Shown: positions 44,601 to 55,429, numbered from the stretch's first letter. The stretch is 64,000 nucleotides of DNA from Chitinophagales bacterium (GCA_016787045.1 JAEUVA010000019.1:1-64000), one strand, 5' to 3'. Made by a program: numbers and translations. Notes: a model not told the origin generated them from the letters alone.

Positions 44601-45257
44601 TTATCCAAAAAAGAACCCCCGATTCAAAAACGGATTAGTTTTTCGCTCTTGGCCTATAGTAGTCTCCGGACCGTGGCCGCTACATACTTTGGTGTTATCG
44701 GGTAGTATCATCAGTTTTTCAGTAATGCTGCGAAAAAGAGTTTCACCATCGGCACCCGGCAAATCGTATCGCCCCACACTGCCCTGAAAAAGCACATCGC
44801 CCGATAGCAGCACGCTGTTTTCGGCATTGTAAAACGATATACTTCCCGGAGAATGACCTGGAGTAAAAAGCACCTGCAACTTAGTTTCCCCAAAACTCAC
44901 TATATCTCCTTCTTTCAAAAATACTTTCGGCTCCGGTGATGGCTCGCAATCAAAGCCAAAAATTTCGCGGTAGTCCAAAGCGCGGTACATCACTTCTAAC
45001 TCTACCTCATGAAACTCGGGCAGTAGCCCGTAAGTATCGCATACAAATTTGTTGCCGGGGAAATGGTCTATGTGGCAATGCGTGTTGAGCAATTTCACCG
45101 GTTTTAACCCGTGCGCTTCTATGGTTTGCTGTAAAGCCCTGCGCTCGCGGTCGTTATTGCAGCCGGCATCTACAATTATACATTCGTTGGTAGCATCAGC
45201 CACTACGTATGTATTTTCTTGAAAAGGGTTAAATGTGTGTCGGAAAACGCGAAGCAT
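44601..45257 (-). CDS. MBL-fold hydrolase, glyoxalase II-like
   Basis: This 218-residue compact metallo-beta-lactamase-fold protein resembles the YcbL/glyoxalase-II-like group. The metal ligands are THCHIDHFPGNKF, with HxHxDH near residue 60, a histidine in TPGHSPGS, DVLFQGSVGRYD for the bridging aspartate, and SGHGPETT. The final residues TNPFLNRG are typical of this group. It probably hydrolyses a thioester such as S-lactoylglutathione or a related metabolite; the substrate is not proven. It is transcribed towards the TMTC-like gene and is convergent with it. Confidence 0.93.
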   Translation of the reverse strand: MLRVFRHTFNPFQENTYVVADATNECIIVDAGCNNDRERRALQQTIEAHGLKPVKLLNTHCHIDHFPGNKFVCDTYGLLPEFHEVELEVMYRALDYREIFGFDCEPSPEPKVFLKEGDIVSFGETKLQVLFTPGHSPGSISFYNAENSVLLSGDVLFQGSVGRYDLPGADGETLFRSITEKLMILPDNTKVCSGHGPETTIGQERKTNPFLNRGFFFG

Positions 45258-45337
45258 ACAGAAATTTATTATTCTTGGAAAGTGGTTTAAACGCCCCGCA
45301 AAACAAATAATCTATTGAAGCGTTAGAAGTGCTGCGC

Positions 45338-48300
45338 ATGATTTTTTTTCATTACCATTTTTTACCCTCTTTCAGAACCTTCGTGTTGCTGCTTTGTACG
45401 TTGTGTGCCGGGCAAGTGGCTCATGCGCAAATTGCTACCGAAAAGTTTGGCCAAAATCGTGTGCAATACAAGGACTTTACGTTTCAGTATTACGAGAGCG
45501 ATAATTTTGTTACCTATTTTTATCAAGGCGGGCAAGATGTAGCCAAGTATGTGATAAAAACAGCCGAAGATGTGAGCGATGAAATTTCGGCTTTGTTAGA
45601 TTTTAAGTACCGCAGACGCATTGATGTGGTGGTGTATAACAACATCAACGAACTCAACCAAACCAATATTGGCATTTACGAACAGGGGCAAAACCCCGGA
45701 GGCACCACCAAGATTCCAGACAATAAAATCTTCGTTTACTTTAATGGAGACCACCGCCACTTAGATAAGCAAATCCGCGAGGGCATAGCCCGTATCTACA
45801 TCAGTAAAATGGTGATGGGCAGCAGCTTCGCAGAAGTGATACAAAATGCTGTTTTACTTAACCTGCCCGATTGGTACCGGTTGGGTTTGGTGCAATACAT
45901 TGGCGAATCGTGGAGCAGCGATATGGAAGATAAGTTGCGCGATGGCATATTGAGTGGGCGCTACAAAAAATTGCGCAAGTTGCAGCCAGACGAGGCCATT
46001 TTTGTGGGCCATTCCATCTGGCATTTTTTAGAAGAAAAACATGGTAAGGCAGCGGTAAGCAACATCATTTACCTCACTCGCATCAATCGCAGTGTGGATA
46101 ATGGGTTTTTGTTTGTACTCGGCACTAATTTGGAGCAAACCTTGCAAGACTGGTATGGCTACTACTACAACCGCTTTAGCAAAGAGCGCGACTATACTCA
46201 ACTGCCAACGGCAAACACACGAGTAAAAACAAAAATCAGAAAATACACCAACTACTACGCACCTAAGCTAAGTGCCGATAACAAACATGTGGCCTATGCA
46301 AGTAACGATATGGGGCGCTACAAAGTGTGGCTGCTCAATACGGAAACAGGTAAACGCAAAGTTGTTTTCAAAGGCGGGTTCCGCACTAATACACAATTTA
46401 CAGATGAGAGCATACCGCTCTTAGCTTTTGATCCGCAAGGCAAAAAATTGGCCATTATCAGTGATAAGCGATCGGAGATTTTTTTGCGATTGTATGATGT
46501 AGCCACCGGTAAAATGGAAGTAAATCCGGTACGTAAGTTTCAGAAAGTACTGAGCATCAATTTTGTGGACAATAAGCAGTTAGTGCTCAGCGCCATTCAA
46601 AATGGGCAAACCGATATTTATCTCTATACCATTGCTTCCACCACCACCCGTAAACTCACCGATGATTATTTTGATGATTTGTATCCGGCATACATAGAGG
46701 CCGATAGCTTGAGGGGGATAATGTTTAGCAGTAATCGCCCGGATGACACACTGCGCCCTGGCCGCTACGAATCGCAAACCATGCTCAAGACGCATGACTT
46801 ATTTTTTTATGATTTGAATACAAACAGCAACATTCTTTCTCGCATCACTAACACACCGTTTGCCAACGAAACATATCCGCAAAACTTTACTGCTAACGAG
46901 TATTGTTTTTTGAGTGAAGCCAATGGCATCCGCAATCGGTTTGTTGGTCATTTTGATAATGTGTTTGATCATAAAGAAAAAAAGTATGTGTTCTTTAACA
47001 AAGAATATAATGAGTTGGATTCTGTAGTAGTACACGAAAGCATAGTATTTGATAGTTTGTATGGTAAAAATGAGGCGGAACTTAAACGCACCGAAACAGT
47101 GGACGTGTACAAGACTGGCGGAGTAACCCGTGCTTACACCAATTACACCCACAACATTCGTGAACAAAGTACCGTGCCCGGGCGAGATAATGTGTTAGAA
47201 ATGTTGCACATAAATGGCAAACCTGCTTTTTACAAGCATGTGATTTCTGCAACAGCTTACAATGGAAATGTACCTATTACCGAAGGCATGGTGCAAATGC
47301 AGTTAACGCAAAATGAGCAAAACAAAAAGGAAGTTAAAAAAGCCGAAAAGCCCATACCCGTTTCTATACAACAGTACGATAGTATAACAGCCGCTAAGGG
47401 CAATCGGCCATACGATTTTCAGAGTGAATTTGATTACGGCATTAAGCTGTTTGACTGGGATTCTGCTTCTGCCTCAAAAATTGCTAACGCACAGGAGGGA
47501 TACGTTTTTAGATTTTCCAGAGTGCGTCCGTACTTTGTGCGTTTTAGTATAGATAACGTGGTAACGCAGCTAGACAATAACTTGCTGATGACCCGCTATC
47601 AGCCCTTTGATCCTTCTGTACCAAACTTCAATCTCAACCCATTGAGTTTTATGCTCAAGTTTGGTATTACCGATTTGCTAGAGAACCATAAACTTTACGG
47701 AGGCATGCGATTGCCGTTTATTGGCATTGATAACAACAGCGAATATTTTATTACCTACGAAAACCTGACTAAACGATTAGATAAAAAATTTACTTTTTAT
47801 CGCAGAAGCCAGAGCGGAAGGGCGTTTGACAAGTTGCCTTTTGGCAATATAACGCTGCCACTGGATTATTCAGTGGACTATAGCATTAAAACCAATTATG
47901 CAGAAATAGAATTGAAGTATCCGTTAGATGTACTCAATCGGTTTAGCATGGGCTTTGCCTTCCGTAACGATTTAATTGTGTACAAAGCCAAAGATGAATT
48001 TTCGCTCAACCTTCCACGACTAAGCAACAATTGGTTATTCATTCGCGGAGAGTATGTGTTTGACAATTGCATAGAGATAATGACCAACATCCGCTACGGA
48101 ACTCGTTTCAAGTTTTTTGCTGAGGTACACAAGGAGTTTCCTACTCAAAACAAAACACTGTTTGATCAGGTAGATTTTCCGGTGCTGCAGTTTAATAACA
48201 AAGTGATGGGAGTGATAGGGGCAGATTTTCGGCATTATCTAAAAGTGTATAAGCAAATTATTTGGGCTAACCGCATTGCTGCAGGAGCTTCTTTTGGCAC

Positions 48301-48835
48301 GTCAAAACTCATATACTATTTGGGGGCCTTAGACAACTGGTTGACCAGCGCTACGTTTGATAAGTTTGACCGAACTACATCGGTGAATACCAACAACAAT
48401 TATGCATTTCAAACGTTGGCCACTCCACTACGTGGATTCAAACAAAACGCACGAAACGGAAACAAGTATGTGGTGATTAACTCTGAACTCCGAATACCTG
48501 TGTTTTCTGCATTATTAAATACACCTATACGTTCTGATTTTATCCGCAATTTTCAATTAGTGGCATTTGTAGATGCCGGCACTGCTTGGGAGGGGCTTTC
48601 GCCATTTAGCGATAACAACCCATTGTTTAATGAAGTAATACCCAATACCCCCAGCAACCCATCGGTAATAGTAAAAGTGAAGCGCTACAAAACACCAATC
48701 ATTATGGGCTTTGGGCCAGGTTTGCGAACATCATTTTTGGGCTACTTTGTTCGTTATGATGCTGCATGGGGGTTAGATACCGGAGAGATTTCAAAAAAAC
48801 CAATGCATTATTTTACTTTCGGATTAGATTTTTAA
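45338..48835 (+). CDS. Outer-membrane protein: degenerate peptidase MA, TolB-like propeller and beta-barrel
   Basis: The start is taken at the ATG encoding [10 protein letters not shown], because it opens a good signal peptide ending in VAHAQ. Residues about 30-290 resemble the peptidase MA fold ([24 protein letters not shown]), but the zinc motif position reads REGIARIYI and not HExxH, so it is probably not a protease. A TolB/WD40-like propeller (about 290-520) follows, with [15 protein letters not shown]. The last 450 or so residues look like a BamA/Omp85-type surface barrel ending [10 protein letters not shown]. It probably spans or sits on the outer membrane. The lptB-like gene starts 13 bases later. 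Confidence 0.88.
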   Translation: MIFFHYHFLPSFRTFVLLLCTLCAGQVAHAQIATEKFGQNRVQYKDFTFQYYESDNFVTYFYQGGQDVAKYVIKTAEDVSDEISALLDFKYRRRIDVVVYNNINELNQTNIGIYEQGQNPGGTTKIPDNKIFVYFNGDHRHLDKQIREGIARIYISKMVMGSSFAEVIQNAVLLNLPDWYRLGLVQYIGESWSSDMEDKLRDGILSGRYKKLRKLQPDEAIFVGHSIWHFLEEKHGKAAVSNIIYLTRINRSVDNGFLFVLGTNLEQTLQDWYGYYYNRFSKERDYTQLPTANTRVKTKIRKYTNYYAPKLSADNKHVAYASNDMGRYKVWLLNTETGKRKVVFKGGFRTNTQFTDESIPLLAFDPQGKKLAIISDKRSEIFLRLYDVATGKMEVNPVRKFQKVLSINFVDNKQLVLSAIQNGQTDIYLYTIASTTTRKLTDDYFDDLYPAYIEADSLRGIMFSSNRPDDTLRPGRYESQTMLKTHDLFFYDLNTNSNILSRITNTPFANETYPQNFTANEYCFLSEANGIRNRFVGHFDNVFDHKEKKYVFFNKEYNELDSVVVHESIVFDSLYGKNEAELKRTETVDVYKTGGVTRAYTNYTHNIREQSTVPGRDNVLEMLHINGKPAFYKHVISATAYNGNVPITEGMVQMQLTQNEQNKKEVKKAEKPIPVSIQQYDSITAAKGNRPYDFQSEFDYGIKLFDWDSASASKIANAQEGYVFRFSRVRPYFVRFSIDNVVTQLDNNLLMTRYQPFDPSVPNFNLNPLSFMLKFGITDLLENHKLYGGMRLPFIGIDNNSEYFITYENLTKRLDKKFTFYRRSQSGRAFDKLPFGNITLPLDYSVDYSIKTNYAEIELKYPLDVLNRFSMGFAFRNDLIVYKAKDEFSLNLPRLSNNWLFIRGEYVFDNCIEIMTNIRYGTRFKFFAEVHKEFPTQNKTLFDQVDFPVLQFNNKVMGVIGADFRHYLKVYKQIIWANRIAAGASFGTSKLIYYLGALDNWLTSATFDKFDRTTSVNTNNNYAFQTLATPLRGFKQNARNGNKYVVINSELRIPVFSALLNTPIRSDFIRNFQLVAFVDAGTAWEGLSPFSDNNPLFNEVIPNTPSNPSVIVKVKRYKTPIIMGFGPGLRTSFLGYFVRYDAAWGLDTGEISKKPMHYFTFGLDF

Positions 48836-48848
48836 TACATGCGATTTT

Positions 48849-49985
48849 ATGCTTCAACTTCGTTCAGAAAATTTACTAAAAGTATATAAAGGCCGTGCGG
48901 TAGTTAATGATGTATCCGTACAAGTTAGCCAGGGCGAAATTGTGGGCTTACTGGGTCCCAATGGAGCAGGTAAAACCACCTCATTTTATCAGATTGTAGG
49001 GTTAATTCCACCAGACTCCGGAAAAATATTTTTGGGAGATAGAGAGATAACCGACCAGCCCATGTATATGCGCGCGCAGTTGGGTATTGGCTATTTACCA
49101 CAAGAGGCATCAGTTTTTCGACATCTGAGTGTTGAAGATAACATTGCAGCAGTATTGGAAATGACAACGCTCAATAAAGAGCAGCAAAAAACGCGTCTGG
49201 AAAATTTATTGAGTGAATTTGGCCTCAACCGTGTGCGCAGGAGCATGGGTAATGTGCTGAGCGGTGGCGAGCGCAGGAGAACAGAAATTGCTCGCGCATT
49301 GGCCACTGATCCAAAATTTATTTTGCTGGATGAACCATTTGCAGGTATCGATCCTATTGCTGTAGAAGACATTCAACGCATTGTAATAAAGCTGAAACAG
49401 AAAAATATAGGAGTGCTTATTACCGATCATAATGTACAAGAGACACTTTCTATAACAGACCGGGCTTACCTGCTCTTTGAGGGAAAAATTTTGAAGGCAG
49501 GAACAGCTGAAGAATTAGCAGAAGACGAACAAGTGCGGAAGGTGTATTTGGGGCAAAATTTTGTGCTCCACCGCAAAGATGTGATGCTTTCTCATGGTGT
49601 TCATGAACATGAATTGAATATTGATACAGTAATGAAATACACAGCCGATTTATTGCGAATGACTGATGATATAACAGAAAAATTGAAGCATGGCACCCCC
49701 TATCACTCTATCAATGATTTTGCGCGTAGTTTGACAGATTACTCGCTCTTAGTAGGCGAGTTTGCCCGAAAAGAAAACTTGACCCCTGTTCTACAAAGAT
49801 TATCTGGCCTTAGTATTAAAAGTGCCGGCTCTGACTGGAAAATTACTGCTTTAGAACTTAGCGGTGGGTTACTTCAGAATCTACTGGGTGCCGAAAAATG
49901 GATGGATTACTTTACTGAGGTAAAAAATGAGCTTCAAAAAATGCAGAATGAACTCGGGCAGTTACTTGCCTCAAGTACAAAATAA
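48849..49985 (+). CDS. lptB: LptB-like LPS transport ATPase with C-terminal extension
   Basis: LptB powers extraction of lipopolysaccharide from the inner membrane by LptFG. Residues 1-240 carry all the ABC motifs: Walker [15 protein letters not shown], the Q loop, signature [15 protein letters not shown], Walker [16 protein letters not shown], the H loop [10 protein letters not shown] and the closing KVYLGQNF. The protein continues for about 130 residues (from about 245) with a charged helical extension absent from classic LptB of about 240 residues. The extension contains an [17 protein letters not shown] segment of unknown role. It lies directly downstream of the large outer-membrane protein. 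Confidence 0.93.
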   Translation: MLQLRSENLLKVYKGRAVVNDVSVQVSQGEIVGLLGPNGAGKTTSFYQIVGLIPPDSGKIFLGDREITDQPMYMRAQLGIGYLPQEASVFRHLSVEDNIAAVLEMTTLNKEQQKTRLENLLSEFGLNRVRRSMGNVLSGGERRRTEIARALATDPKFILLDEPFAGIDPIAVEDIQRIVIKLKQKNIGVLITDHNVQETLSITDRAYLLFEGKILKAGTAEELAEDEQVRKVYLGQNFVLHRKDVMLSHGVHEHELNIDTVMKYTADLLRMTDDITEKLKHGTPYHSINDFARSLTDYSLLVGEFARKENLTPVLQRLSGLSIKSAGSDWKITALELSGGLLQNLLGAEKWMDYFTEVKNELQKMQNELGQLLASSTK

Positions 49986-50013
49986 CTTATATTCGTAGCA
50001 AAGCTAATTTGCT

Positions 50014-50967
50014 ATGTTCCGGTGGCTAGAAAAGTACTTTACCTTTACCGCAAATGAGCGAAGAGCGGTAATTGCTTTAATGGCAATAGCACCGTTTATA
50101 TACCTTGTTCCGGCTACATACAAATACTTATTCCCCACACCTGAAATTACTGTAGATACTGCAGCAATAGCAAACGTCAATGCATTCATTACAGCGTATA
50201 AGGCAAGAGAGGCAGAAGAGCAACTAAGAGAAGATACAATTGCTTCCGGTTCAGAATTCAATCCATATGCACATGAAAACTTTAGGAGCAAAGATGCCAA
50301 AGCACTACAGCCATGTTTTTCTTTTGATCCCAATAAAGTTAGCATAGACGAGTGGATTAAGCTTGGCTTTACAGAAAAACAAGCGCTAAGTATCGAAAAA
50401 TTTAAAGCAAAAGGAGGAAAGTTCTACAGACCCGAAGATTTGCAAAAGATACATGTTATCAGCGAAGATATGTACGCACATCTGCTGCCTTGTGTGCAAA
50501 TAGAACTTCCCAAATTTGTAAAAGACACATTTGGACATAAAGCACACACTGCATACATAGCAAAAGATTTTACTATAGATATTGCTACGGCAGATTCTGC
50601 CCTATTTGAACGGCAAAAAGGAATTGGTCCTTCTTTGGCGTCTCGTATAGTTCGGTATAGAAATCGTTTGGGTGGGTTCACCAGCATTGAGCAAATAAGC
50701 GAAGTATGGGGTATGCCGGACAGCACATATCAATTATTGAAACCCAACTTTATACTCAGTAGCAATACCGTTCAAACGCTTAATATCAACGTAGCCGATA
50801 TGGAAACTTTGCGAAAGCATCCATATATCAATTATTCACTTGCTAGAATAATATGTAGCTATCGTGAGCAACATGGAAAATATAAGAGCAAAGACGAGCT
50901 TCTAAACATCACAGTGATTACCGATAGCATCTTTAAAAAGTTAGAGCCGTACATCACTGTAAACTAG
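50014..50967 (+). CDS. Membrane-anchored helix-hairpin-helix protein (ComEA-like)
   Basis: This 317-residue protein has an N-terminal membrane anchor (AVIALMAIAPFIYLVPATYKYLF). Three helix-hairpin-helix units follow, at about residues 110-165 (KLGFTEKQALSIEKFKAKGG), 185-245 (KGIGPSLASRIVRYRNRLGG) and 250-317 (LRKHPYINYSLARIICSYRE). The second has the canonical GIGPSLA hairpin of ComEA DNA receptors. The three units and their long loops resemble Bacteroidota ComEA-family proteins. DNA binding outside the cytoplasm is the natural inference; competence has not been shown. Other com genes are absent from the window. Confidence 0.9.
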   Translation: MFRWLEKYFTFTANERRAVIALMAIAPFIYLVPATYKYLFPTPEITVDTAAIANVNAFITAYKAREAEEQLREDTIASGSEFNPYAHENFRSKDAKALQPCFSFDPNKVSIDEWIKLGFTEKQALSIEKFKAKGGKFYRPEDLQKIHVISEDMYAHLLPCVQIELPKFVKDTFGHKAHTAYIAKDFTIDIATADSALFERQKGIGPSLASRIVRYRNRLGGFTSIEQISEVWGMPDSTYQLLKPNFILSSNTVQTLNINVADMETLRKHPYINYSLARIICSYREQHGKYKSKDELLNITVITDSIFKKLEPYITVN

Positions 50968-50969
50968 TG

Positions 50970-52328
50970 CTACTCTTCTTTTTCGCTAAATAGGGCACTT
51001 TCATCTACTACTTTCACCATGTCGCCATCATTTAGTGTTTTAGAAATTAACTTAAATGGGGCTTTTACTATTTCATCGCCCAGCTGTACGCCAGCTATGA
51101 TTTCTATATGAGAAGTATTTTGAATGCCTGTACTCACTTTTTTAGCCACCGCTTTTCCGTTTACAACTACAAATACAATTTCTTCTAAATCCTTACCACC
51201 GTCTGTAGTTTTTATCTTACCAGTCTTTTTGAGGTCATCATCGCTTTTGGCTAAGTCTTTTTGCTCGCGGGTGGTAACCGACTGTATAGGCACAGTCAAC
51301 ACATCGGTACGTTGTTCGGTTTTAATATCTACCGTGGCACTCATGCCCGGACGAAACGGATACTTGCGCCCGGCTTCTACATTCACTAATTCAACATAGC
51401 TGCTGGCCAACAAATTCATTTTTACAGTAAAGTTAGTGGCTTGTGAGGTGCTCACTTGCGATAGTGAGTTTGTAGCCGAGTATGAAATCTGGCTCACCAC
51501 CGCTTTAAACTTTTTCTTGGGGTATGCATCCACTTCCACCTCTGCAGTATCGCCCACACTAATGCGCAATACATCATTTTCGTTCACATCCACTTCGGCT
51601 TGCATATTATCCAAATCGGCCACGCGGATAATTTCTGTACCGGCCATTTGCGCGGTACCTACCACACGTTCGCCCAGTTTCACATTTACTAAAGAAACTA
51701 TGCCACTAATAGGGGCATATATTTTAGTTTTTAGCAAATTATCTTGTGCTTGCTGCAATTGTGCAGCAGCACTTTTTACTGTAAAGTCAGCTGCATTTAC
51801 CTGCTCTGCTGCCGATGAATAGTTAGAGCCGGCCTGATCATACTGTAACTTAGCGGCTTCGTATTCGGCTTCAGAAATTACTTTGTCTTGATACAGTTTT
51901 TTGTTGCGCTCAAAATTTCTTTTGGCTTGGTCCCAGGCGGCCTGCATTTGTATTTCGTTGGCACGAGCCGAAGCCAAGTTGGCTTTGGTTTGATTCATGC
52001 TGGCGCTGGCTTGTATCACCACCGACTCATAAATAGCCGGATTGATCACACAAAGTAGAGTTCCCTTTTTAACAGAGTCTCCCTCTTTTACATAAAGCTG
52101 AATCACCTCTCCGGATACTTCTGAGCTCAACTTTACTTCGGTTTGTGGATTGATTTTTCCGCTGGCAGTTACGGTTTCTGTAACCGTTCGCTTTTCGGCT
52201 TTCTCTACGGCTACTTCGGGTATGTTACCCTTGCCTATCCATCCGGCTTTTTTACCAACAACAGCCACTATAATGAGTAGTGCAAACAGCCCAAGAAGGG
52301 TAAATATTAGTTTATTGTTTTTCATCAT
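50970..52328 (-). CDS. Efflux transporter periplasmic adaptor (HlyD/MacA-like)
   Basis: This 452-residue adaptor has an N-terminal membrane anchor (LIFTLLGLFALLIIVAVVG). The biotinyl-lipoyl-like hinge (EVKLSSEVSGEVIQLYVKEGDSVKKG) precedes a long alpha-hairpin (about residues 95-190). The second half of the lipoyl domain (KTKIYAPISGIVSLVNVKLGERV) and beta-barrel/membrane-proximal parts follow. It bridges an inner-membrane pump and TolC. It lies 8 bases downstream of the TolC gene and no MacB-type permease or RND pump follows, because the next gene is convergent. The pump must be encoded elsewhere. Confidence 0.94.
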   Translation of the reverse strand: MMKNNKLIFTLLGLFALLIIVAVVGKKAGWIGKGNIPEVAVEKAEKRTVTETVTASGKINPQTEVKLSSEVSGEVIQLYVKEGDSVKKGTLLCVINPAIYESVVIQASASMNQTKANLASARANEIQMQAAWDQAKRNFERNKKLYQDKVISEAEYEAAKLQYDQAGSNYSSAAEQVNAADFTVKSAAAQLQQAQDNLLKTKIYAPISGIVSLVNVKLGERVVGTAQMAGTEIIRVADLDNMQAEVDVNENDVLRISVGDTAEVEVDAYPKKKFKAVVSQISYSATNSLSQVSTSQATNFTVKMNLLASSYVELVNVEAGRKYPFRPGMSATVDIKTEQRTDVLTVPIQSVTTREQKDLAKSDDDLKKTGKIKTTDGGKDLEEIVFVVVNGKAVAKKVSTGIQNTSHIEIIAGVQLGDEIVKAPFKLISKTLNDGDMVKVVDESALFSEKEE

Positions 52329-52336
52329 TCAATAGG

Positions 52337-53701
52337 TTATTCGGAGAGAGAAATGGGTTTGCCTTCGTAAAACTCTAATACCTTTTTGCGAAATACATAG
52401 GTGTATTTGTTGCGTATCAGTTCGCTTTCTACGGTAGCTAAATTGTTTTTAGCGGTTTGGTAATCTAAGTTTGAGGCCGCACCGGTATTGTATCTTTTTT
52501 CTTGGGCATCAAAAGCCCGCTTTACCGCTTCGTAACTTTTTTGTGAGGAGTAATACGCATCGGCTGCGGCACGGGCGTTGGCATCGGCTTCAAAAATGGT
52601 TTGCAGCAATGTGTTTTTGCGGCTCTCTAATTGCACCTTGGCTTGTTGATACTGAATTTTAGAATTAGCTAAATTGATAATGCGTTGCCCGCGGCTAAAA
52701 ATGGGAATAGAGAGCGTTAACCCAACTGTTTTTCGGAATTGATCTTTGAACTGTGTGCTTAACGGTGTGGTTACAAAGTCGTTAGCAACGGTATCAAAAC
52801 TCTTTTGCTGGTTGGTGTAGTAATCATACAAACTGGCGTTGAGCGATAGCGTGGGGCTAAAAGCGCCTATGACCATTTTGTTACTGTATTCTGCGCTGCG
52901 CAGCCGAGCCATTGCCGCTTTAATGGATGGTTGCTGTAGCACAGCGGTGTTGTACACATTCAGAGCAGCAGATTCAGATATGCGCTCGCTGATGCTTTTT
53001 TGCAGCACCGGAAGTTCTACATCAAACTGTTCTTCGGGTTTCAATTGCAGAATGAGCCGCAAGCCCAGCTTGGCCAATTCAAATGCGTTTTTGGCATTGG
53101 TAACTGCCGCTTCATCACGGGCTATCTGTGCCTCAATATCCAACAAATTTACCTCTGGCAACGCGCCTGCCTGCACTCTTTTTTCAATATTTTCTTTTTG
53201 AAGTTTGGAGGTAAGCAATTGGTTCTCCGAAACATTAAGCAATTCGCGGTTGTTCATCAACTGCAAAAATGCGGTGGTTACGTTGAGCACCGTGGTGTTT
53301 CGCATATCTTCTACATCAAAATTGGCTGCCAGCAAATCTTGTTTGCTGCGCAAAATATTGTGTACTTGCTGTAACCCGGAAAACAAAGTCAAATCGGCAT
53401 TTGCTCCGGTGGCAAAAGTGGTGGTAGTGGCATTTACTACCCTAAAGGCCGCCAAGCTAAATTGCTGTCCGTTTGTCCAATCGTTGCTTACAAAAGCGCT
53501 AATGTTGGGCAACAGATTGAGATAACTTTGCGCATAGTTATTTTTGCCCAATTGTTTGTTGAGTTGTGCTTGTTGAATACCAAGATTGTTTTTTAACGCA
53601 TAGTCAATGCAGGTTTCCAACGTCCATTTTGCAGGTGACTGCGCGTTTGCAGAGAAAAAAAATGGGAACAACAGAACAACAAGAAGAGGGAGTAGGCGCA
53701 C
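52337..53701 (-). CDS. TolC-family outer-membrane efflux protein
   Basis: This 454-residue outer-membrane channel protein has a signal peptide ending FSANAQ. Two OEP repeats of long amphipathic helices and beta-strands are visible: the first from WTLETCIDYALKNNLGIQQAQ, the second from AVLQQPSIKAAMARLRSAEYS, with family segments GLTLSIPIF and NTGAASNLDYQTAKNNL. It would form the trimeric outer-membrane duct for the adaptor encoded 8 bases downstream. Exported substrates are unknown. Confidence 0.95.
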   Translation of the reverse strand: MRLLPLLVVLLFPFFFSANAQSPAKWTLETCIDYALKNNLGIQQAQLNKQLGKNNYAQSYLNLLPNISAFVSNDWTNGQQFSLAAFRVVNATTTTFATGANADLTLFSGLQQVHNILRSKQDLLAANFDVEDMRNTTVLNVTTAFLQLMNNRELLNVSENQLLTSKLQKENIEKRVQAGALPEVNLLDIEAQIARDEAAVTNAKNAFELAKLGLRLILQLKPEEQFDVELPVLQKSISERISESAALNVYNTAVLQQPSIKAAMARLRSAEYSNKMVIGAFSPTLSLNASLYDYYTNQQKSFDTVANDFVTTPLSTQFKDQFRKTVGLTLSIPIFSRGQRIINLANSKIQYQQAKVQLESRKNTLLQTIFEADANARAAADAYYSSQKSYEAVKRAFDAQEKRYNTGAASNLDYQTAKNNLATVESELIRNKYTYVFRKKVLEFYEGKPISLSE

Positions 53702-53764
53702 CGGCTTTTTTTTGACGCGCTAAAGTAGAAATTAGAACCATAGCCAAAACACGAACTCCTCTGC

Positions 53765-53772
53765 TACATTTG
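53765..53772 (+). promoter_or_regulatory. -7 promoter element of nfu
   Basis: TACATTTG is a perfect TAnnTTTG element 17 bases before the ATG at 53790. The same octamer serves dtd at 39618. A -33 partner was not recognised. Confidence 0.5.
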
Positions 53773-53789
53773 CACTCTATTTTTATGAT

Positions 53790-54374
53790 ATGAACAGCAG
53801 CAACATTATTGAAATTTATACCGAAGAAACCCCTAACCCCGAAAGCCGTAAGTTTGTAACTAACCGGCATATTTTACCCAACTTTCAATTAGACTTTCGC
53901 TCTGCCGATATGGCCGGTGGCTCTGCTTTGGCTAGTGCGATGTTTCAGATCCCTTTTGTAAATGGAGTGTTTTTGGCGAATAATTTTGTAACCATAACCA
54001 AAAAACAAGAGTACGATTGGTTTGAAATTACCCCGGAAATCAAAGAAGCCATAAAACAGTTTTTGATGAGCGGAACAAAGCCGGTGGATGATGCATTGTT
54101 ACCTAAAGATTTGACAAGTGATACCGCTGCGCCTGAAGACAACTCTCCTGAAACTAAAATCAAAGACCTGTTGGAGAAGTATGTGAAACCGGCTATACAG
54201 ATGGATGGCGGCCACATAGAGTTCAGAAATTTTGAAAACGGGATTGTTACCCTGGCACTACAGGGTTCATGCAGTGGATGCCCTTCATCAAAAATCACTC
54301 TAAAATCCGGCATTGAGGGCTTGCTTAAGCGCATGGTGCCGGAGGTGCAAGAAGTGGTGGCGGAGGAGGAATAG
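53790..54374 (+). CDS. Nfu-type iron-sulfur cluster carrier protein
   Basis: This 194-residue scaffold or carrier transfers [4Fe-4S] clusters to client proteins. The N-terminal Nfu_N domain (YTEETPNPESRKFVTNR, FVNGVFLANNFVTITKKQ) is joined by a linker rich in Asp, Pro and Glu to the C-terminal NifU domain. The latter has IQMDGGHIEFRNF and the two cluster cysteines in GSCSGCPSSKITLKSGIE. This two-domain arrangement is the eukaryotic-mitochondrial and Bacteroidota form. The gene is transcribed alone, divergently from tolC. Confidence 0.95.
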   Translation: MNSSNIIEIYTEETPNPESRKFVTNRHILPNFQLDFRSADMAGGSALASAMFQIPFVNGVFLANNFVTITKKQEYDWFEITPEIKEAIKQFLMSGTKPVDDALLPKDLTSDTAAPEDNSPETKIKDLLEKYVKPAIQMDGGHIEFRNFENGIVTLALQGSCSGCPSSKITLKSGIEGLLKRMVPEVQEVVAEEE

Positions 54375-54412
54375 TTTACACCGGAATTTTACTGTGAACT
54401 CCTATAATTTTC

Positions 54413-55429
54413 TTACAAAAAGCGAGCAACATTTATTTCCGGTAAAATAGGATTTCCTTCCAGCAAGGTATCGGTAAACGTACTGGCCAGGTATGGCGAT
54501 AGCGAAAATCCTTTAGTGCCCAATCCGTTAAAAATGGCCATGTTTTTTGATGTGTGGTGAAACCCCACCAGCGGTCTGCGGTCTTTCACAGCAGGCCGAA
54601 CAGAGGCCAGATGGTCAACCACCTTGTAGGGTACTTTTAGCGTGGCATCCAAAGCCGCCTTAAGTTCATATAGCCCGCTTTTACTCGGCTTATCATTATC
54701 AAAGCGCTGATGCATGGTAGCACCGGCATAGTAGATGTGCGGTTGTTCAGTGGGCAGCAAGGTAATTTCGCCATTAATTACGGCAGGTAAGTTAAAATCG
54801 GGTATTTCTACCATCAATATCTCTCCCTTGGTAGGTGTAAATGGTAGTGCAGCAAATGGATTTTTATTTTGGCTCACCACCCCATTGCAAAAAATAATTT
54901 TTGCATCCGGAAACTGATGTTGCAGCTCTTGCCAGGTATGGTAACCTTCAATCAGTCGGTTTTGGTTTTTGAGCCATTGGCGATAGGTGTTGAGCAGCAA
55001 GGTGCTGTTTACCCAAAAACCACCATTTATTTCAAAAGCATGTTTAGTAAAATAGAATTGTTGGTCTAACTCAACCAGCAGTTCATTACATAAATACGGT
55101 TTATACTGCGCATCGCCACACCGCGTACTCCAGTCGTTGATGGCCTCTGTAGTATAAAGAATTTTGTGAATGGGTATTGGGTGAAGAAACTTGACATTCA
55201 AAACACTTTCCATCTCGTGGTAAACAGTTTCTGCAAAAGGGAAAATCGTATCGGCCATCCAGGTTTTTACAAACCTGCGACCGGTGATCGGGTTCATCAG
55301 CCCACCGGCTATATGTGAACTTGAGTTGGGTTGATATTCATCTGCTACTGTCACATCAGCGCCTTTTTTGAGTAGATGCCAACTGAGCATGGTACCGCTA
55401 ATGCCTTGGCCAACAATTACAAATCGCAT
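54413..55429 (-). CDS. FAD-dependent oxidoreductase (DadA/glycine-oxidase-like)
   Basis: This 338-residue flavoprotein begins with the dinucleotide-binding motif IVGQGISGTMLSWHLLKKGADVTVADE. SHIAGGLMNPITGRRFVKTW is a typical active-site region of DAO/MnmC-like oxidoreductases, and the C-terminal FNGLGTKGFSLSPYLA is the second FAD-binding part. It probably oxidises an amine or amino acid, though the substrate is unknown. The MnmC C-terminal oxidase domain is another relative. The gene is the last of a minus-strand run that also holds a small membrane protein, an MmcQ/YjbR protein and a sulfatase-fold enzyme. Confidence 0.9.
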   Translation of the reverse strand: MRFVIVGQGISGTMLSWHLLKKGADVTVADEYQPNSSSHIAGGLMNPITGRRFVKTWMADTIFPFAETVYHEMESVLNVKFLHPIPIHKILYTTEAINDWSTRCGDAQYKPYLCNELLVELDQQFYFTKHAFEINGGFWVNSTLLLNTYRQWLKNQNRLIEGYHTWQELQHQFPDAKIIFCNGVVSQNKNPFAALPFTPTKGEILMVEIPDFNLPAVINGEITLLPTEQPHIYYAGATMHQRFDNDKPSKSGLYELKAALDATLKVPYKVVDHLASVRPAVKDRRPLVGFHHTSKNMAIFNGLGTKGFSLSPYLASTFTDTLLEGNPILPEINVARFL

